Shown: positions 52,288 through 62,506, counted from the stretch's first letter. The stretch: DNA of 64,000 bases from Pomphorhynchus laevis (GCA_012934845.2 WNNJ02001666.1:1-64000); one strand, 5' to 3'. Numbers and translations: made by a program. Notes: generated by a model from the letters alone, not told the origin.

Positions 52288-52335
52288 TTTCAGATAGAAA
52301 CTGAAGAAGGCAACCAAGCCGAAAGCTATTTTCTG
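52288..52335 (+). ncRNA. Minimal hammerhead motif downstream of a Penelope tail
   Basis: GAUAGAAA (stem I), CUGAAGA, A, GGC/GCC stem II with loop AACCAA, GAAA, GC (one-pair stem III), UA, UUUUCU (stem I). Canonical order with the invariant bases present; stem I is about four pairs with one G-U. Confidence 0.5.
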
Positions 52336-52629
52336 AAATAACAATTATAAGCTAGTTTATATATTTTTCCTTGATTCTCGATTTATTATTAAAGAAAAAT
52401 AATGAAAAAGTTGATTGAAGCTGCCGGTCAGGATCCGCAATGGATACGATCATATAATGAAATTTCCAAAAGAAACTGGCAAATAGTCCTAAAATTATTA
52501 TTGACAACGTTTTAGCCCTCTTCGGGTCTTCCAAGGGTAAAAATAAGTAATGGTTAAAAAAGTTGTCTTGATGATAATAAATACTTACAATTTATTTAAC
52601 CTGAGGAATATCCTATAGAGGGTTGTATA

Positions 52630-52815
52630 TATAATGGCAGTGCATAGATGTGCTGAGTAGACAACGGTCCAGGATTTCTTACGAAATACGGTATTTATAC
52701 TAAATGGTGTTGATTGTTAGACTGGACTTCGATAAACGACTTTCAGTCACCATGTCACTTCTAGACGATCAATGAGTACCCGGCAACACTCATCAGTATA
52801 ATGAAGTACTCACAG
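52630..52815 (-). repeat. Delta-family unit, reverse orientation, with truncated interleaved hammerhead
   Basis: Minus strand runs GUGAGUACUUCAUUAUA, CUGAUGA, GUGUUGCC, GGGUACUCAUUGAUCGUC, UAGAAGUGACAUGGUGA, then the unit spacer to AAATCCTGGACCGTTGTC. The GAAA-bearing strand is missing at the truncated end near 52812. Confidence 0.6.
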
Positions 52816-52819
52816 GTAT

Positions 52820-53415
52820 ATATAATCTTAAGGTTTTGTTTGAATTGGTATTGCTAGAGATTGCGAATAGTAATTCTTTCCATATACGGTGTTGTTTGAT
52901 ATACTGGACTATATATATTCGCTTAAATTTATTTTAATAATATTCTAATGTTTATATATTTCACAATTCTCTGTTTGTATCTCTGTTTTTATAAAAAACA
53001 TAATAGTTTAATAGTCATTTATTTAATAAATGTTTAACTTTTACTTTGATCATTTAAATTTATCATTTTTTAAAGAAGATCAGCCAAACAATAAAAGTAT
53101 ATTTAAAAAATGCAACCTATTAATAAAAGAAGTTAGGAAAATACTAAACATCTTAGAGAAAATAAAATAAATTCAAAACAAAAAAGTATTGTATTTTAAT
53201 AAAACGGTAAATTACCGAAATACAAACATTATTTGACAGTTTGTATTTCAAACTGTCAAATTATGATTAGCATTAATTTTTTCAATTAAAAAATTTAAAT
53301 TTTAAAATTTGTGACTGAACAAATTAAAAAAATATTTGAAATTGACAAATCTATAAATTTGTAAATGGTAATTTACAAATTACCATTTGCTTATTTCACC
53401 AAAGTATATTTAATT
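52820..53415. other. AT-rich spacer
   Basis: No gene. Contains ACAAACATTATTTGACAG and its near reverse complement CTGTCAAATTATGA close together at 53222-53268. Confidence 0.3.
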
Positions 53416-53598
53416 TTATTTAACTTTATAAATTTTTAATTCGAAAGAATTATCTAAAATATTCTTCTTTTCGTTAAAGCCGAAACTAATCACAGCGGTT
53501 TTTTTAGAATAGATGAGTTTTTTTACCTGAATACCTTCTTTCTCGTTGTTCTTAAGTATAATTTTAAATTCATTGTCCGTTTGAAATTCACACACACA
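53416..53598 (-). CDS. Orphan open frame, possibly a terminal exon
   Basis: Sixty codons without an ATG: CEFQTDNEFKIILKNNEKEG, IQVKKLIYSKKTAVISFGFN, EKKNILDNSFELKIYKVK, then stop. The composition looks protein-like and less AT-biased than its flanks, but no family is recognised. No clear 3' splice site (AG) lies directly before it, which counts against a normal exon. CAG/GTAAAA inside it could be a donor. Could be chance or an eroded gene piece. Confidence 0.22.
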   Translation of the reverse strand, partial: CVCEFQTDNEFKIILKNNEKEGIQVKKLIYSKKTAVISFGFNEKKNILDNSFELKIYKVK

Positions 53599-54860
53599 TT
53601 AATATTTAAAATTGAACAAAGTTGTTAAATGATCGAATTTACAGATAATTTGTTTTTCTATGCAATATGCCCTCATTATAATGCGTCTTTATAATGCTCC
53701 TTTTTCAAAAGAATAATCTTTCACCTAATTTTCATTGTGTGTGCTTGATAAAAAGTAGGATTCCACAATTTCTTTGTAAGAAATTGCTGCTTATTTTGCT
53801 GATGGTGCATCAGAGAAGTAGATAATTTAGTTTCACACTTATCAGAGGGAATATAGTCGAGTCACCATATGTGCACATTTTGCTACATATGCACTTCATT
53901 CTTTATTGTTAAAGGTAGATCTAGTAAGAGATGAGGAGGAAATGATTATGCAGCAGCCAGTCACTGCGTGATAACCAAGTTAAAATAAAACAAATAGCAA
54001 TTAAGAACTGCCAAATAATTGATTACTATCACCACCTTCTTGCAGCCGAGAAAACACACATTAATCACGCCCTATTCAGCGTTTTAATTGTTATAATTTC
54101 TTTACTCTAGTCTCGTTAGCCATTTTCACTACCAAAAATGTATAGAGACATTTTAATTGTTGTAATTTCGTTACTTCAATTTTGTTAGAGTATACTAGAG
54201 TACATATATATGCAATTATTCCTTTTGCCGATCTCATCCATGATTTACTGACGGCAATCAGCTTCCGAAATGTCTATAGGTAAAATAATTAAAACTATAT
54301 AATGAATTCTACACGTTATTGATTTACAGTTTTCAGACAAAATTTATTAATTCATGTATAAAGATGATTTTTCAAATGATTTTGATTTACATTAAAAATA
54401 ATTACATAAAAGGGATATAATAAATAAAAAAGTATAAAAAAGTATTAATTGAATTCAAAGTATCATTTCAATTTTCAAATTCAAATGATATTATTAATTT
54501 ATACATAATTTATTTATTAAACTTATAAGGCTTAACCGTGTTATCAGCAAACAAGTCCCTTAAAAGTAAACATATTGTATTGTCCCACAGTTATTAAAAA
54601 ATTGCAAATATAATATCTCACAATGTGATTGCTTCACGGTGACCTCGCTTGCTCTTCATTAATGATGCCGTTATTAGTCATTGAAGAAGCTGATCGATGA
54701 AGGAGTGATCGATAGGTCCGGAAAACACATTGACCCATAGTGACATAAAGCACGCTCAGTTAAACATTTTAAGCGACAACTACAATTCGCTTAAGAATTT
54801 GTTGCTGATTTGATTGATTGCAGTCCTTTATTTCGTTTAAAAAGTTTTAGAGCTTTAATC
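53599..54860. other. Spacer
   Basis: AT-rich to about 54600, more balanced after that (TTTTAATTGTTGTAATTTCG occurs twice, at about 54083 and 54150). No gene recognised. Confidence 0.3.
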
Positions 54861-55031
54861 GATGATGTCGGATGTAGCGGCGAAAACCAAGGTACGAAAA
54901 TATCGCATTTATCGAGATCGATTATCTCCTCGACATTTTGTGAGCTTCATGATAATTGAATGTAAGGCCGAGCTCCGTCCTTACAACTTATTGTGTATTT
55001 CTCAAGCGAGGATAAATCTTATAAAGTTATG
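54861..55031 (+). CDS. Small hypothetical frame (56 codons)
   Basis: Begins MMSDVAAKTKVRKYRIYRDR, continues LSPRHFVSFMIIECKAELRP and YNLLCISQARINLIKL, then stop. Basic N-terminus, no signal peptide or membrane segment. A GTACGA donor-like site follows codon 10, so this might instead be a first exon MMSDVAAKTK. Not recognised, and equally compatible with chance. Confidence 0.2.
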
Positions 55032-55966
55032 ACTTATAGTTTGGACCACTCCATGCTTACATGACAATATATGGAAGATATTTGTCTCAGCGTTGAGCAC
55101 ACATCGGAATTGCAGTATTATGAATTTCTACCCTTATCGTGTTGATAAGCCGTCACGGTATTCGTTTTGGGTGCAACTAAAATTCTCGTGTTTGATTGAC
55201 AGCGGACTTTGTACATGCGAAGTTAGAGCGCACATAACTCTTCACACAAATTCTTCTTAATCAGCGCGATGCATTCTATCAACAAGCTATTCCTATGTGA
55301 TTGTGCTGATATAATCGTTATATTATAATATATTAATATTACAATATTAATTACAATATAATATTATGCAATCGTTATATTGTAATATTAAATTACAGTA
55401 ATTTTAATAAGTTTAGTGGACATTTTCTGCTTTAACGTTATTACAATAACTCATTTGAATATAAACTGAAACTTTCTTGACGGGAAACCGGAATCTGCCA
55501 GGTTAATAGAATGAATAATTGCATACACGAGCGAGTATCATCATTTGGTCGGCTTCATAAATTATCCTCGTGTGAAGTCTTTAATCCTAGATGCAGCACT
55601 GTAAACTACAATCAGCGTAGGTGGACCTCATCAGCAATGAGCCTACGCCTACCTTTCGTGTTTCGGTCCTTTAATGATCTGCTGAAATTTTCCTCTGCTG
55701 CCTTTCTGTAAAAACAAACGATACAGTTTGTAAGGAACACATTTCAACTTGTGCAAACTGTACGTTGTTTCCGTCTTTTGTAACAAAAAGACGGAGATAG
55801 CACTACAGTTGCCGGAAACAACCGACAATCTGTTTTTTGAATTTTCTTGACAGGAAACCGGAATCTGCCAGGTTAATAGAATGAATAATTGCATACACGA
55901 GCGAGTATCATCATTTGGTCGGCTTCATAAATTATCCTCGTGTGAAGTCTTTAATCCTAGATGCAG

Positions 55967-56039
55967 CACTGTACACTACAATCAGCGTAGGTGGACCTCA
56001 TCAGCAGTGAGCCTACGCCTACCTTTCGTGTTTCGGTCC
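55967..56039 (-). ncRNA. Interleaved-order hammerhead, alpha family, unit 2
   Basis: Minus strand: GGACC-GAAA-CAC, GAAAGGUAG, GCGUAGG, CACUG-CUGAUGA-GGUCC, CCUACGC, UGAUUGUA, GUG-UA, CAGUG. Stems: I CAGUG/CACUG, II GGUCC/GGACC, III CAC/GUG plus GCGUAGG/CCUACGC, all perfect. Equivalent positions in the other same-strand units begin at 55597, 56337, 56707, 57078, 57468, about 57839 and 58211; those at 55597, 56337, 56707, 57078 and 57839 carry one or two changes in a stem. Confidence 0.65.
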
Positions 56040-57164
56040 TTTAATGATCTGCTGAAATTTTCCTCTGCTGCCTTTCTGTAAAAACAAACGATACAGTTTG
56101 TAAGGAACACATTTCAACTTGTGCAAACTGTACGTTGTTTCCGTCTTTTGTAACAAAAAGACGGAGATAGCACTACAGTTGCCGGAAACAACCGACAATC
56201 TGTTTTTTGAATTTTCTTGACAGGAAACCGGAATCTGCCAGGTTAATAGAATGAATAATTGCATACACGAGCGAGTATCATCATTTGGTCGGCTTCATAA
56301 ATTATCCTCGTGTGAAGTCTTTAATCCTAGATGCAGCACTGTAAACTACAATCAGCGTAGGTGGACCTCATCAGCAGTGAGCCTACGCCTACCTTTCGTG
56401 TTTCGGTCCTTTAATGATCTGCTGAAATTTTCCTCTGCTGCCTTTCTGTAAAAACAAACGATACAGTTTGTAAGGAACACATTTCAACTTGTGCAAACTG
56501 TACGTTGTTTCCGTCTTTTGTAACAAAAAGACGGAGATAGCACTACAGTTGCCGGAAACAACCGACAATCTGTTTTTTGAATTTTCTTGACAGGAAACCG
56601 GAATCTGCCAGGTAAATAGAATGAACAATTGCATACACGAGCGAGTATCATCATTTGGTCGGCTTCATCAATTATCCTCGTGTGAATACTTTAATCCTAA
56701 ATGCAGCATTGTACACTACAATTAGCGTAGGTGGACCTCATCAGCAGTGAGCCTACGCCTACCTTTCGTGTTTCGGTCATTTAATGATCTGCTGAAATTT
56801 TCCTCTGATGCCTTTATGTAAAAACAAACGATCTAGTTTGTAAGGAAAACATTTCCACTTGTGCAAACTGTACGTTGTATCCGTCTTTTGAAACAAAAAG
56901 ACCGAAATAGTACTACAGTTGACGGAAACAACCGACAATCTGTCTTTTGAATTTTCTTTGACAGGAAACCGGAATCTGCCAGGTTAATAGAATGAATAAT
57001 TGCATACACGAGCGAGTATCATCATTTGGTCGGCTTCATAAATTATCCTCGTGTGAATACTTTAATCCTAGATGCAGCATTGTACACTACAATTAGCGTA
57101 AGTGGACCTCATCAGCAGTGAGCCTACGCCTACCTTTCGTGTTTCGGTCCTTTAATGATCTGCT

Positions 57165-57405
57165 TATAATAATTATAATCAAAATAATTATTCATATATC
57201 AAGTATTTAATGATAAATTACTCGAAATACGCGATGTAAAAAATATCCAAGGTTGATGACAATTAAATAATCATATCATTCACAATTTTACAGATTTATT
57301 TTTAAATTATAAGATCGTTTTATTATTTTCAATTAAGAAAAAAATGAAAAATTTCTGTTTAGATAAAAATTAAAATAGATATTTATGCAAAAAAAGTACT
57401 CTTGA
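57165..57405. other. AT-rich interruption of the alpha array
   Basis: About 240 bp of simple AT-rich sequence between units 5 and 6. Unit 5 stops at ...ATGATCTGCT and unit 6 resumes at GAGTATCATCATTTGG, so part of a unit is missing. No terminal repeats of a known transposon seen. Confidence 0.5.
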
Positions 57406-58415
57406 GTATCATCATTTGGTCGGCTTCATAAATTATCTTCGTGTGAAGTCTTTAATCCTAGATGCAGCACTGTACACTACAATCAGCGTAGGTGGACCTC
57501 ATCAGCAGTGAGCCTACGCCTACCTTTCGTGTTTCGGTCCTTTAATGATCTGCTGAAATTTTCCTCTGCTGCCTTTCTGTAAAAACAAACGATCTAGTTC
57601 GTAAGGAAAACATTTCCACTTGTGCAAACTGTACGTTGTATCCGTCTTTTGAAACAAAAAGACCGAAATAGTACTACAGTTGACGGAAACAACCAACAAT
57701 CTGTCTTTTGAATTTTCTTTGACAGGAAACCGGAATCTGCCAGGTAAATAGAATGAACAATTGCATACACGAGCGAGTATCATCATTTGGTCGGCTTCAT
57801 AAATTATCCTCGTGTGAAGTCTTTAATCCTAAATGCAGCATTGTACACTACAATTAGCGTAAGGTGGACCTCATCAGCAGTGAGCCTACGCCTACCTTTC
57901 GTGTTTCGGTCCTTTAATGATCTGCTGAAATTTTCCTCTGCTGCCTTTATGTAAAAACAAACGATCTAGTTCGTAAGGAAAACATTTCCACTTGTGCAAA
58001 CTGTACGTTGTTTCCGTCTTTTGTAACAAAAAGACCGAAATAGTACTACAGTTGACGGAAACAACCGACAATCTGTCTTTTGAATTTTCTTTGACAGGAA
58101 ACCGGAATCTGCCAGGTTAATAGAATGAATAATTGCATACACGAGCGAGTATCATCATTTGGTCGGCTTCATAAATTATCCTCGTGTGAAGTCTTTAATC
58201 CTAGATGCAGCACTGTACACTACAATCAGCGTAGGTGGACCTCATCAGCAGTGAGCCTACGCCTACCTTTCGTGTTTCGGTCCTTAAATGATCTGCTTTA
58301 CAAACTGTATTGTTTGTTTTTACAGAAAGGCAGCAGAGGAAAATTTCAGCATTACAAACTGTATCGTTTGTTTTTACAGAAATGCAGCAGAGGAAAATTT
58401 CAGCAGATCATTAAA

Positions 58416-58488
58416 GGACCGAAACACGAAAGGTAGGCGTAGGCTCACTGCTGATGAGGTCCACCTACGCTGATTGTAGTGTACAGTG
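58416..58488 (+). ncRNA. Interleaved-order hammerhead, alpha family, unit 9
   Basis: GGACC 58416-58420, GAAA 58421-58424, CAC 58425-58427, GCGUAGG 58437-58443, CACUG 58446-58450, CUGAUGA 58451-58457, GGUCC 58458-58462, CCUACGC 58464-58470, GUG 58479-58481, UA 58482-58483, CAGUG 58484-58488. Every helix abuts the core with no extra base, as in real hammerheads: 10.1-11.1 is G-C and the UH site is UA. Cleavage would follow 58483. Confidence 0.7.
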
Positions 58489-58785
58489 CTGCATCTAGGA
58501 TTAAAGACTTCACACGAGGATAATTTATGAAGCCGACCAAATGATGATACTCGCTCGTGTATGCAATTATTCATTCTATTAACCTGGCAGATTCCGGTTT
58601 CTTGTCAAGAAAATTCAAAAAACAGATTGTCGGTTGTTTCCGTCAACTGTAGTACTATTTCGGTCTTTTTGTTTCAAAAGACGGATACAACGTACAGTTT
58701 GCACAAGTGGAAATGTTTTCCTTACAAACTAGATCGTTTGTTTTTACAGAAAGGCATCAGAGGAAAATTTCAGCAGATAATTAAA

Positions 58786-58858
58786 GGACCGAAACACGAA
58801 AGGTAGGCGTAGGCTCACTGCTGATGAGGTCCACCTACGCTGATTGTAGTGTACAGTG
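58786..58858 (+). ncRNA. Interleaved-order hammerhead, alpha family, unit 10
   Basis: Identical to the motif at 58416-58488 in all paired and core positions. Confidence 0.7.
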
Positions 58859-59155
58859 CTGCATCTAGGATTAAAGACTTCACACGAGGATAATTTATGA
58901 AGCCGACCAAATGATGATACTCGCTCGTGTATGCAATTATTCATTCTATTAACCTGGCAGATTCCGGTTTCCTGTCAAGAAAATTCAAAAAACAGATTGT
59001 CGGTTGTTTCCGGCAACTGTAGTGCTATCTCCGTCTTTTTGTTACAAAAGACGGAAACAACGTACAGTTTGCACAAGTTGAAATGTGTTCCTTACAAACT
59101 GTATCGTTTGTTTTTACAGAAAGGCAGCAGAGAAAAATTTCAGCAGATCATTAAA

Positions 59156-59228
59156 GAACCGAAACACGAAAGGTAGGCGTAGGCTCACTGCTGATGAGGT
59201 CCACCTACGCTGATTGTAGTGTACAGTG
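59156..59228 (+). ncRNA. Interleaved-order hammerhead, alpha family, unit 11
   Basis: As units 9 and 10, except stem II reads GAACC against GGUCC (one mismatch). It is the last unit before the right border. Confidence 0.6.
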
Positions 59229-59295
59229 CTGCATCTAGGATTAAAGACTTCACACGAGGATAATTTATGAAGCCGACCAAATGATAAACTGAAAC

Positions 59296-61008
59296 CTTAC
59301 AGTTCTGCAACTTACGTAACATGGAATGCGCCTATCACAGACGCCTAGCCCTCCCCAATGAGGGCGTTTTGACCTTAGTCTACTCATCGCTATAGGGTGG
59401 TGGTCCTGTAGCTACATAACTTGAACAATACTTAATACTTGGTAAACCTCTGAAAGGAAATCGCAAAGCTCCTCCGCTGATTACAAGTCCTACGTCTGGT
59501 TCGATTGCAATACTTAAAAATGTTTTTTTTTCGTTATTATCAAAATAATTTAAATATTCATAGATGGGAATAGAGAATTTTGCTTCTTTAGCAAAATTAC
59601 TAAATATTCATGCAATCACATGTGGTAAGTTTACCTTTTTGTTCTGCATTTAACACATATAGCGTTTAAAACACAATGACGATATGATGGGACATATCAG
59701 TCATATTCTGCAAACATTCTTGATGCTTGTGATAATACATTAAAGAGTGTATTTAACTAATTAGACAGTGAAGTTTAAAGATAAATTTCAATTATTATTG
59801 ATTTTCCTACTCATAAAAGGATTCATTCTATAACTGATTTCATTGCGTGAGCAAAAATCAAATTGTATTTTTAAACTAAATGTATCTTTAATCAATCAAT
59901 TATTTATAAAACGGAGAAAGCGGCTTACACATTTAAATGGGTGTTAGCTTAAGAGAACTTTAAATAATTTTCAGATGATAAAAGCATTGATTAGTTTTGA
60001 ATTTAATACGCGCTATGTACGTAAATCTAAATTCCACTAGTCGCTAAAAGATATCTGCTCAATATCGTCAAGCTAATTCCATTAATTGCCGTTAAACAAT
60101 TAAGTCTGTGGTTAATGCATTTCGTTTTTTTTAAATTAAGGTCATTATCTTGTCATCTATCACACACGGCTTGTAGCTAGCTGATGTACGGTTGTATAAA
60201 ATATGTAAAAGTAGAACACCTCAACTTTTAATTTATGTACCTCAGCAAATGGTGATTTCTTTCAAATATCATCATCACCACAAGTAAAACCGACAGCTAC
60301 GTTCTCCTACATATTAAACATGAATGAGATAGACAAAATGTGCATATCTTTTGTATTTTCTCAACCACAACACAGTAGGTGTTGAAAAATGATTGACAAA
60401 AAAGCATCTCATTCGTGTGTGCGTACGTTTAAGATATTCTTTTTATATATTAACAAAGCGAGAGTTAATTTGTTGAATTGTTCTCATCGTGAGTACCTGC
60501 TTTTAGAGTGAGAAATTTAACGTTCGTTGAGGTGATTAGTCTCGCCATTAATTGCAACAGAAAATATTTCAATTTTTATAATTTACAACGAATGAAGACG
60601 AGGAGATGTATGAGGAGAACAGATAGAGAGGGGGTCGTCGGCTGATGTAAAAGCAAACACAATTTAGGGTGAAATGCTACGAATGTGAGGGTTTATATAT
60701 AGAGAAAGATGAAGGCGCATGAGTAAGGAACGATTTCATTTTTATAAATAGAGAGAGTTAGAATTAATGCATTTGACACAAGCAAAAACAAATGATGAGG
60801 GATGATGAAACTAAGCATCAGAAGAGGTATTTCTATTATATGTAGAAGTTTACAATTTTAAGTTTCGACACTTATTTTCAGGGATCAGCCTAATATTACT
60901 TCGACCCGGTGCACTTGACGTTATAAAACGTCGATCGGCTTTACGTGCAACTGGTTATCTCTGAACATTGTCCAGAATTTGTGCGTCATTTTCGAATATA
61001 CTAATTAG
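59296..61008. other. Intergenic block, AT-rich, possibly 5' of a host gene
   Basis: 59440-59510 has a GGTTCGATTGC box-B-like string (about 59498) with no convincing box A, so a tRNA-like SINE remnant is possible but weak. 60580-60830 is purine-rich (GAAGACGAGGAGATGTATGA ...). 60925-60945 holds a GACGTTATAAAACGTC palindrome. No complete gene seen. Confidence 0.3.
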
Positions 61009-61078
61009 ATGGCTTCATTCTGTTGCCCTGATGAGTCAAAAGTTGTCGTTTATTCAACAAACATATCTTCGAATCCAG
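61009..61078 (+). CDS. Candidate first exon, SH3BGR/glutaredoxin-like
   Basis: ATG opens MASFCCPDESKVVVYSTNIS SNP (read as one run with no gap) and is followed by a GTAAAT donor at about 61079. A short hydrophobic strand (KVVVYSTNISSNP) at the very N-terminus resembles the first beta strand and turn of SH3BGR-like thioredoxin-fold proteins (VKVY-x-S-x-x-SG). The expected next exon (E-I-K-K-K-Q-Q...) was not found in the remaining 2.9 kb. Weak call. Confidence 0.2.
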
Positions 61079-61890
61079 GTAAATCTCCGTTCTTACTAAT
61101 ATATCAACTTACATTTTTAAATTGCAAGATTGTTGAATTAATTTAAAGATGAGCGAATCTACACTGAAATTATCTCAGAATTATCGTTTATTCTTTAAAA
61201 ATTTGTGCTAGCTAAAAAATTAATTCTAGCAAACTCCAATAGCGTTATACTAATTTTGATAATATACAATCACATGTGATTTAACTTCCTCTTCGGTTAA
61301 TCTTAGTTCACACTTCAAGTGTCCTAGTTCATAATAGAAATATGCAAATGTTTAAATGCTAAACTCGTGTGATCTCCACTTAAAACGAATAGCAGTCGTA
61401 GTTGCTCTATACAAATGTACAAAACTTGGGCATTTCTATCGAATATTACAAAATCTTTTTAAAAATAAATAAGAGGTAAAATATTAAATTAAACTTAAAA
61501 GTATTTATTATAAATATTTATAATAAAATATAAATATTTTTTTGTATTTATAAAGATATAAAACATGTATAAAAATTTAAAAATATTTATTATAAATATT
61601 TATATTTATAATAAAATATAAATATTTTTTTTGTATTTATGAAGCATATGTATAAAAATATTGCTTTTGTTTAAATTAGATTTTAACTAGTTGCCACCTA
61701 CAATTGGTTGCTGGACTGAACTCGTTGTAAAATATTCGTTAAAGCTGTGAGAAAATGATCAATTTATTAATTTTTTATATAAAAATTACTATAATTCAAC
61801 TGAGTATAATTGAGTATTAACTGAGTATTATTAATAACAAATTAATAATATTAGTTATTAAAACGGTTCCAATGGGGAATCTTTTCCTAC
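61079..61890. other. AT-rich block with a direct repeat
   Basis: 61498-61575 and 61581-61655 are near-identical AT-rich direct repeats (AAATATTTATTATAAATATT). If the candidate exon at 61009 is real, this is its first intron. Nothing else recognised. Confidence 0.35.
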
Positions 61891-61892
61891 AG

Positions 61893-61968
61893 GAATTGCA
61901 TGGTACTCCTATACAATGGATATCAACGGATAAAAATCCGGCAGACATTCCTAGTCGTTGGTAGTTAC
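61893..61968 (+). pseudogene. LTR-retrotransposon RNase H/integrase-boundary fossil
   Basis: Reads LQELHGTPIQWISTDKNPAD then IPSRW. W-x-x-x-x-x-NPAD-x-x-SR is the end of the RNase H region in BEL/Pao-like (less likely Ty3-like) LTR elements. Only this short piece is recognisable. It is an old, broken remnant. Confidence 0.4.
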
Positions 61969-62335
61969 CGCGACACTCTCCTTTTTGCTTGTTTCTACAT
62001 CTTCTGACATCACAGCTAATTTCCCAAATAGCTACGTGTCTTCCGTGTCGATTTTATCTACTCAGAATCACACGCGATATCACTTCGTCTGACAGCGAAG
62101 GCAGAAGAAGTATTTTTCAAGAAAAAGCAGCTACGTAGCTATTTTGGTAGGGGATCGTATTCTAACGATCTATTAGAAACCTACCTAGTTGTTTGATCCG
62201 CTAGCCGGATCACTGATTTTTCATGCTGCCACTTGCATTGAATGTTTTTAATTTAACTTGATTACATCTGTGAGCTGAAATTCTTCTGATTGTAGCACGA
62301 CATTATCCTCACAGGTATTGTTCCTATTCTTGATA

Positions 62336-62410
62336 CAGCAGGACGCTACTAATCAGTCTGGGTGGGTCTCATCAGCTGCTGACCCAGACCTACATTTCAC
62401 GTTTCGACCC
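62336..62410 (-). ncRNA. Interleaved-order hammerhead, beta family
   Basis: Minus strand: GGGUC-GAAA-CGU, GAAAUGUAG, GUCUGGGU, CAGCAG-CUGAUGA-GACCC, ACCCAGAC, UGAUUAGUA, GCG-UC, CUGCUG. Stems: I CUGCUG/CAGCAG (6), II GACCC/GGGUC (5), III CGU/GCG plus GUCUGGGU/ACCCAGAC (8), all paired (one G-U). Every helix differs in sequence from the alpha family yet pairs at the same places, and the internal-loop strings GAAA-N-GUAG and UGAUU(N)GUA are shared. Cleavage would fall between 62342 and 62341. Confidence 0.7.
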
Positions 62411-62434
62411 TTATTTTCTGCTTTCTCCGTACAC

Positions 62435-62506
62435 TGGTGCTGATCGGATTAGAACTCAGGACGTCTGTATCGCGATTCAACGCTACATCCACTAAGCTGG
62501 CTGCTC
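62435..62506 (-). other. tRNA-like sequence (Pol III promoter type)
   Basis: Minus strand: GCCAGCTTAGTGGATGTAGC (box A like TRGCNNAGYNGG), GTTGAATCGCGATACAGACG (anticodon-arm region), GAGTTCTAATCCG (box B like GGTTCRANYCC), ending GATCAGCACC. Box spacing fits a tRNA or tRNA-derived SINE head. It lies just upstream of the hammerhead on the same strand; schistosome S-alpha SINE-like repeats also join Pol III promoters to hammerheads. It is not a convincing functional tRNA gene because the acceptor strands do not pair well. Confidence 0.5.

Larger units (their letters stand above)
55473..59283. repeat. Array of eleven ~370-bp hammerhead-bearing units with an internal inversion (alpha family)
   Basis: The core TCATCAG (minus-strand CUGAUGA) occurs at 55628, 55998, 56368, 56738, 57109, 57499, 57871 and 58242; plus-strand CTGATGA occurs at 58451, 58821 and 59191. 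Spacing is 370-372 bp apart from one AT-rich interruption (about 57165-57405). Orientation flips near 58300 at TTTACAAACTGTAT...ATTACAAACTGTAT. ATAAACTGAAAC stands directly outside both ends (55461-55472, 59284-59295). Units contain TTGTTTCCG/CGGAAACAA-type hairpins, so the RNA would be rod-like. The conserved 66- and 81-codon frames on both strands are by-products of the repeat. Confidence 0.85.

Noticed and set aside
55511-59176. Repeated 66- and 81-codon frames on both strands of the alpha array
   Set aside because: They are conserved only because the 370-bp unit is. Both strands are open over the same DNA, the frames cover the ribozyme stems, and codon positions show no preference for silent changes.
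62435-62506. Functional tRNA gene
   Set aside because: Box A and B are present, but the acceptor ends do not pair well and the sequence is embedded in a repeat unit; treated as a tRNA-derived promoter.
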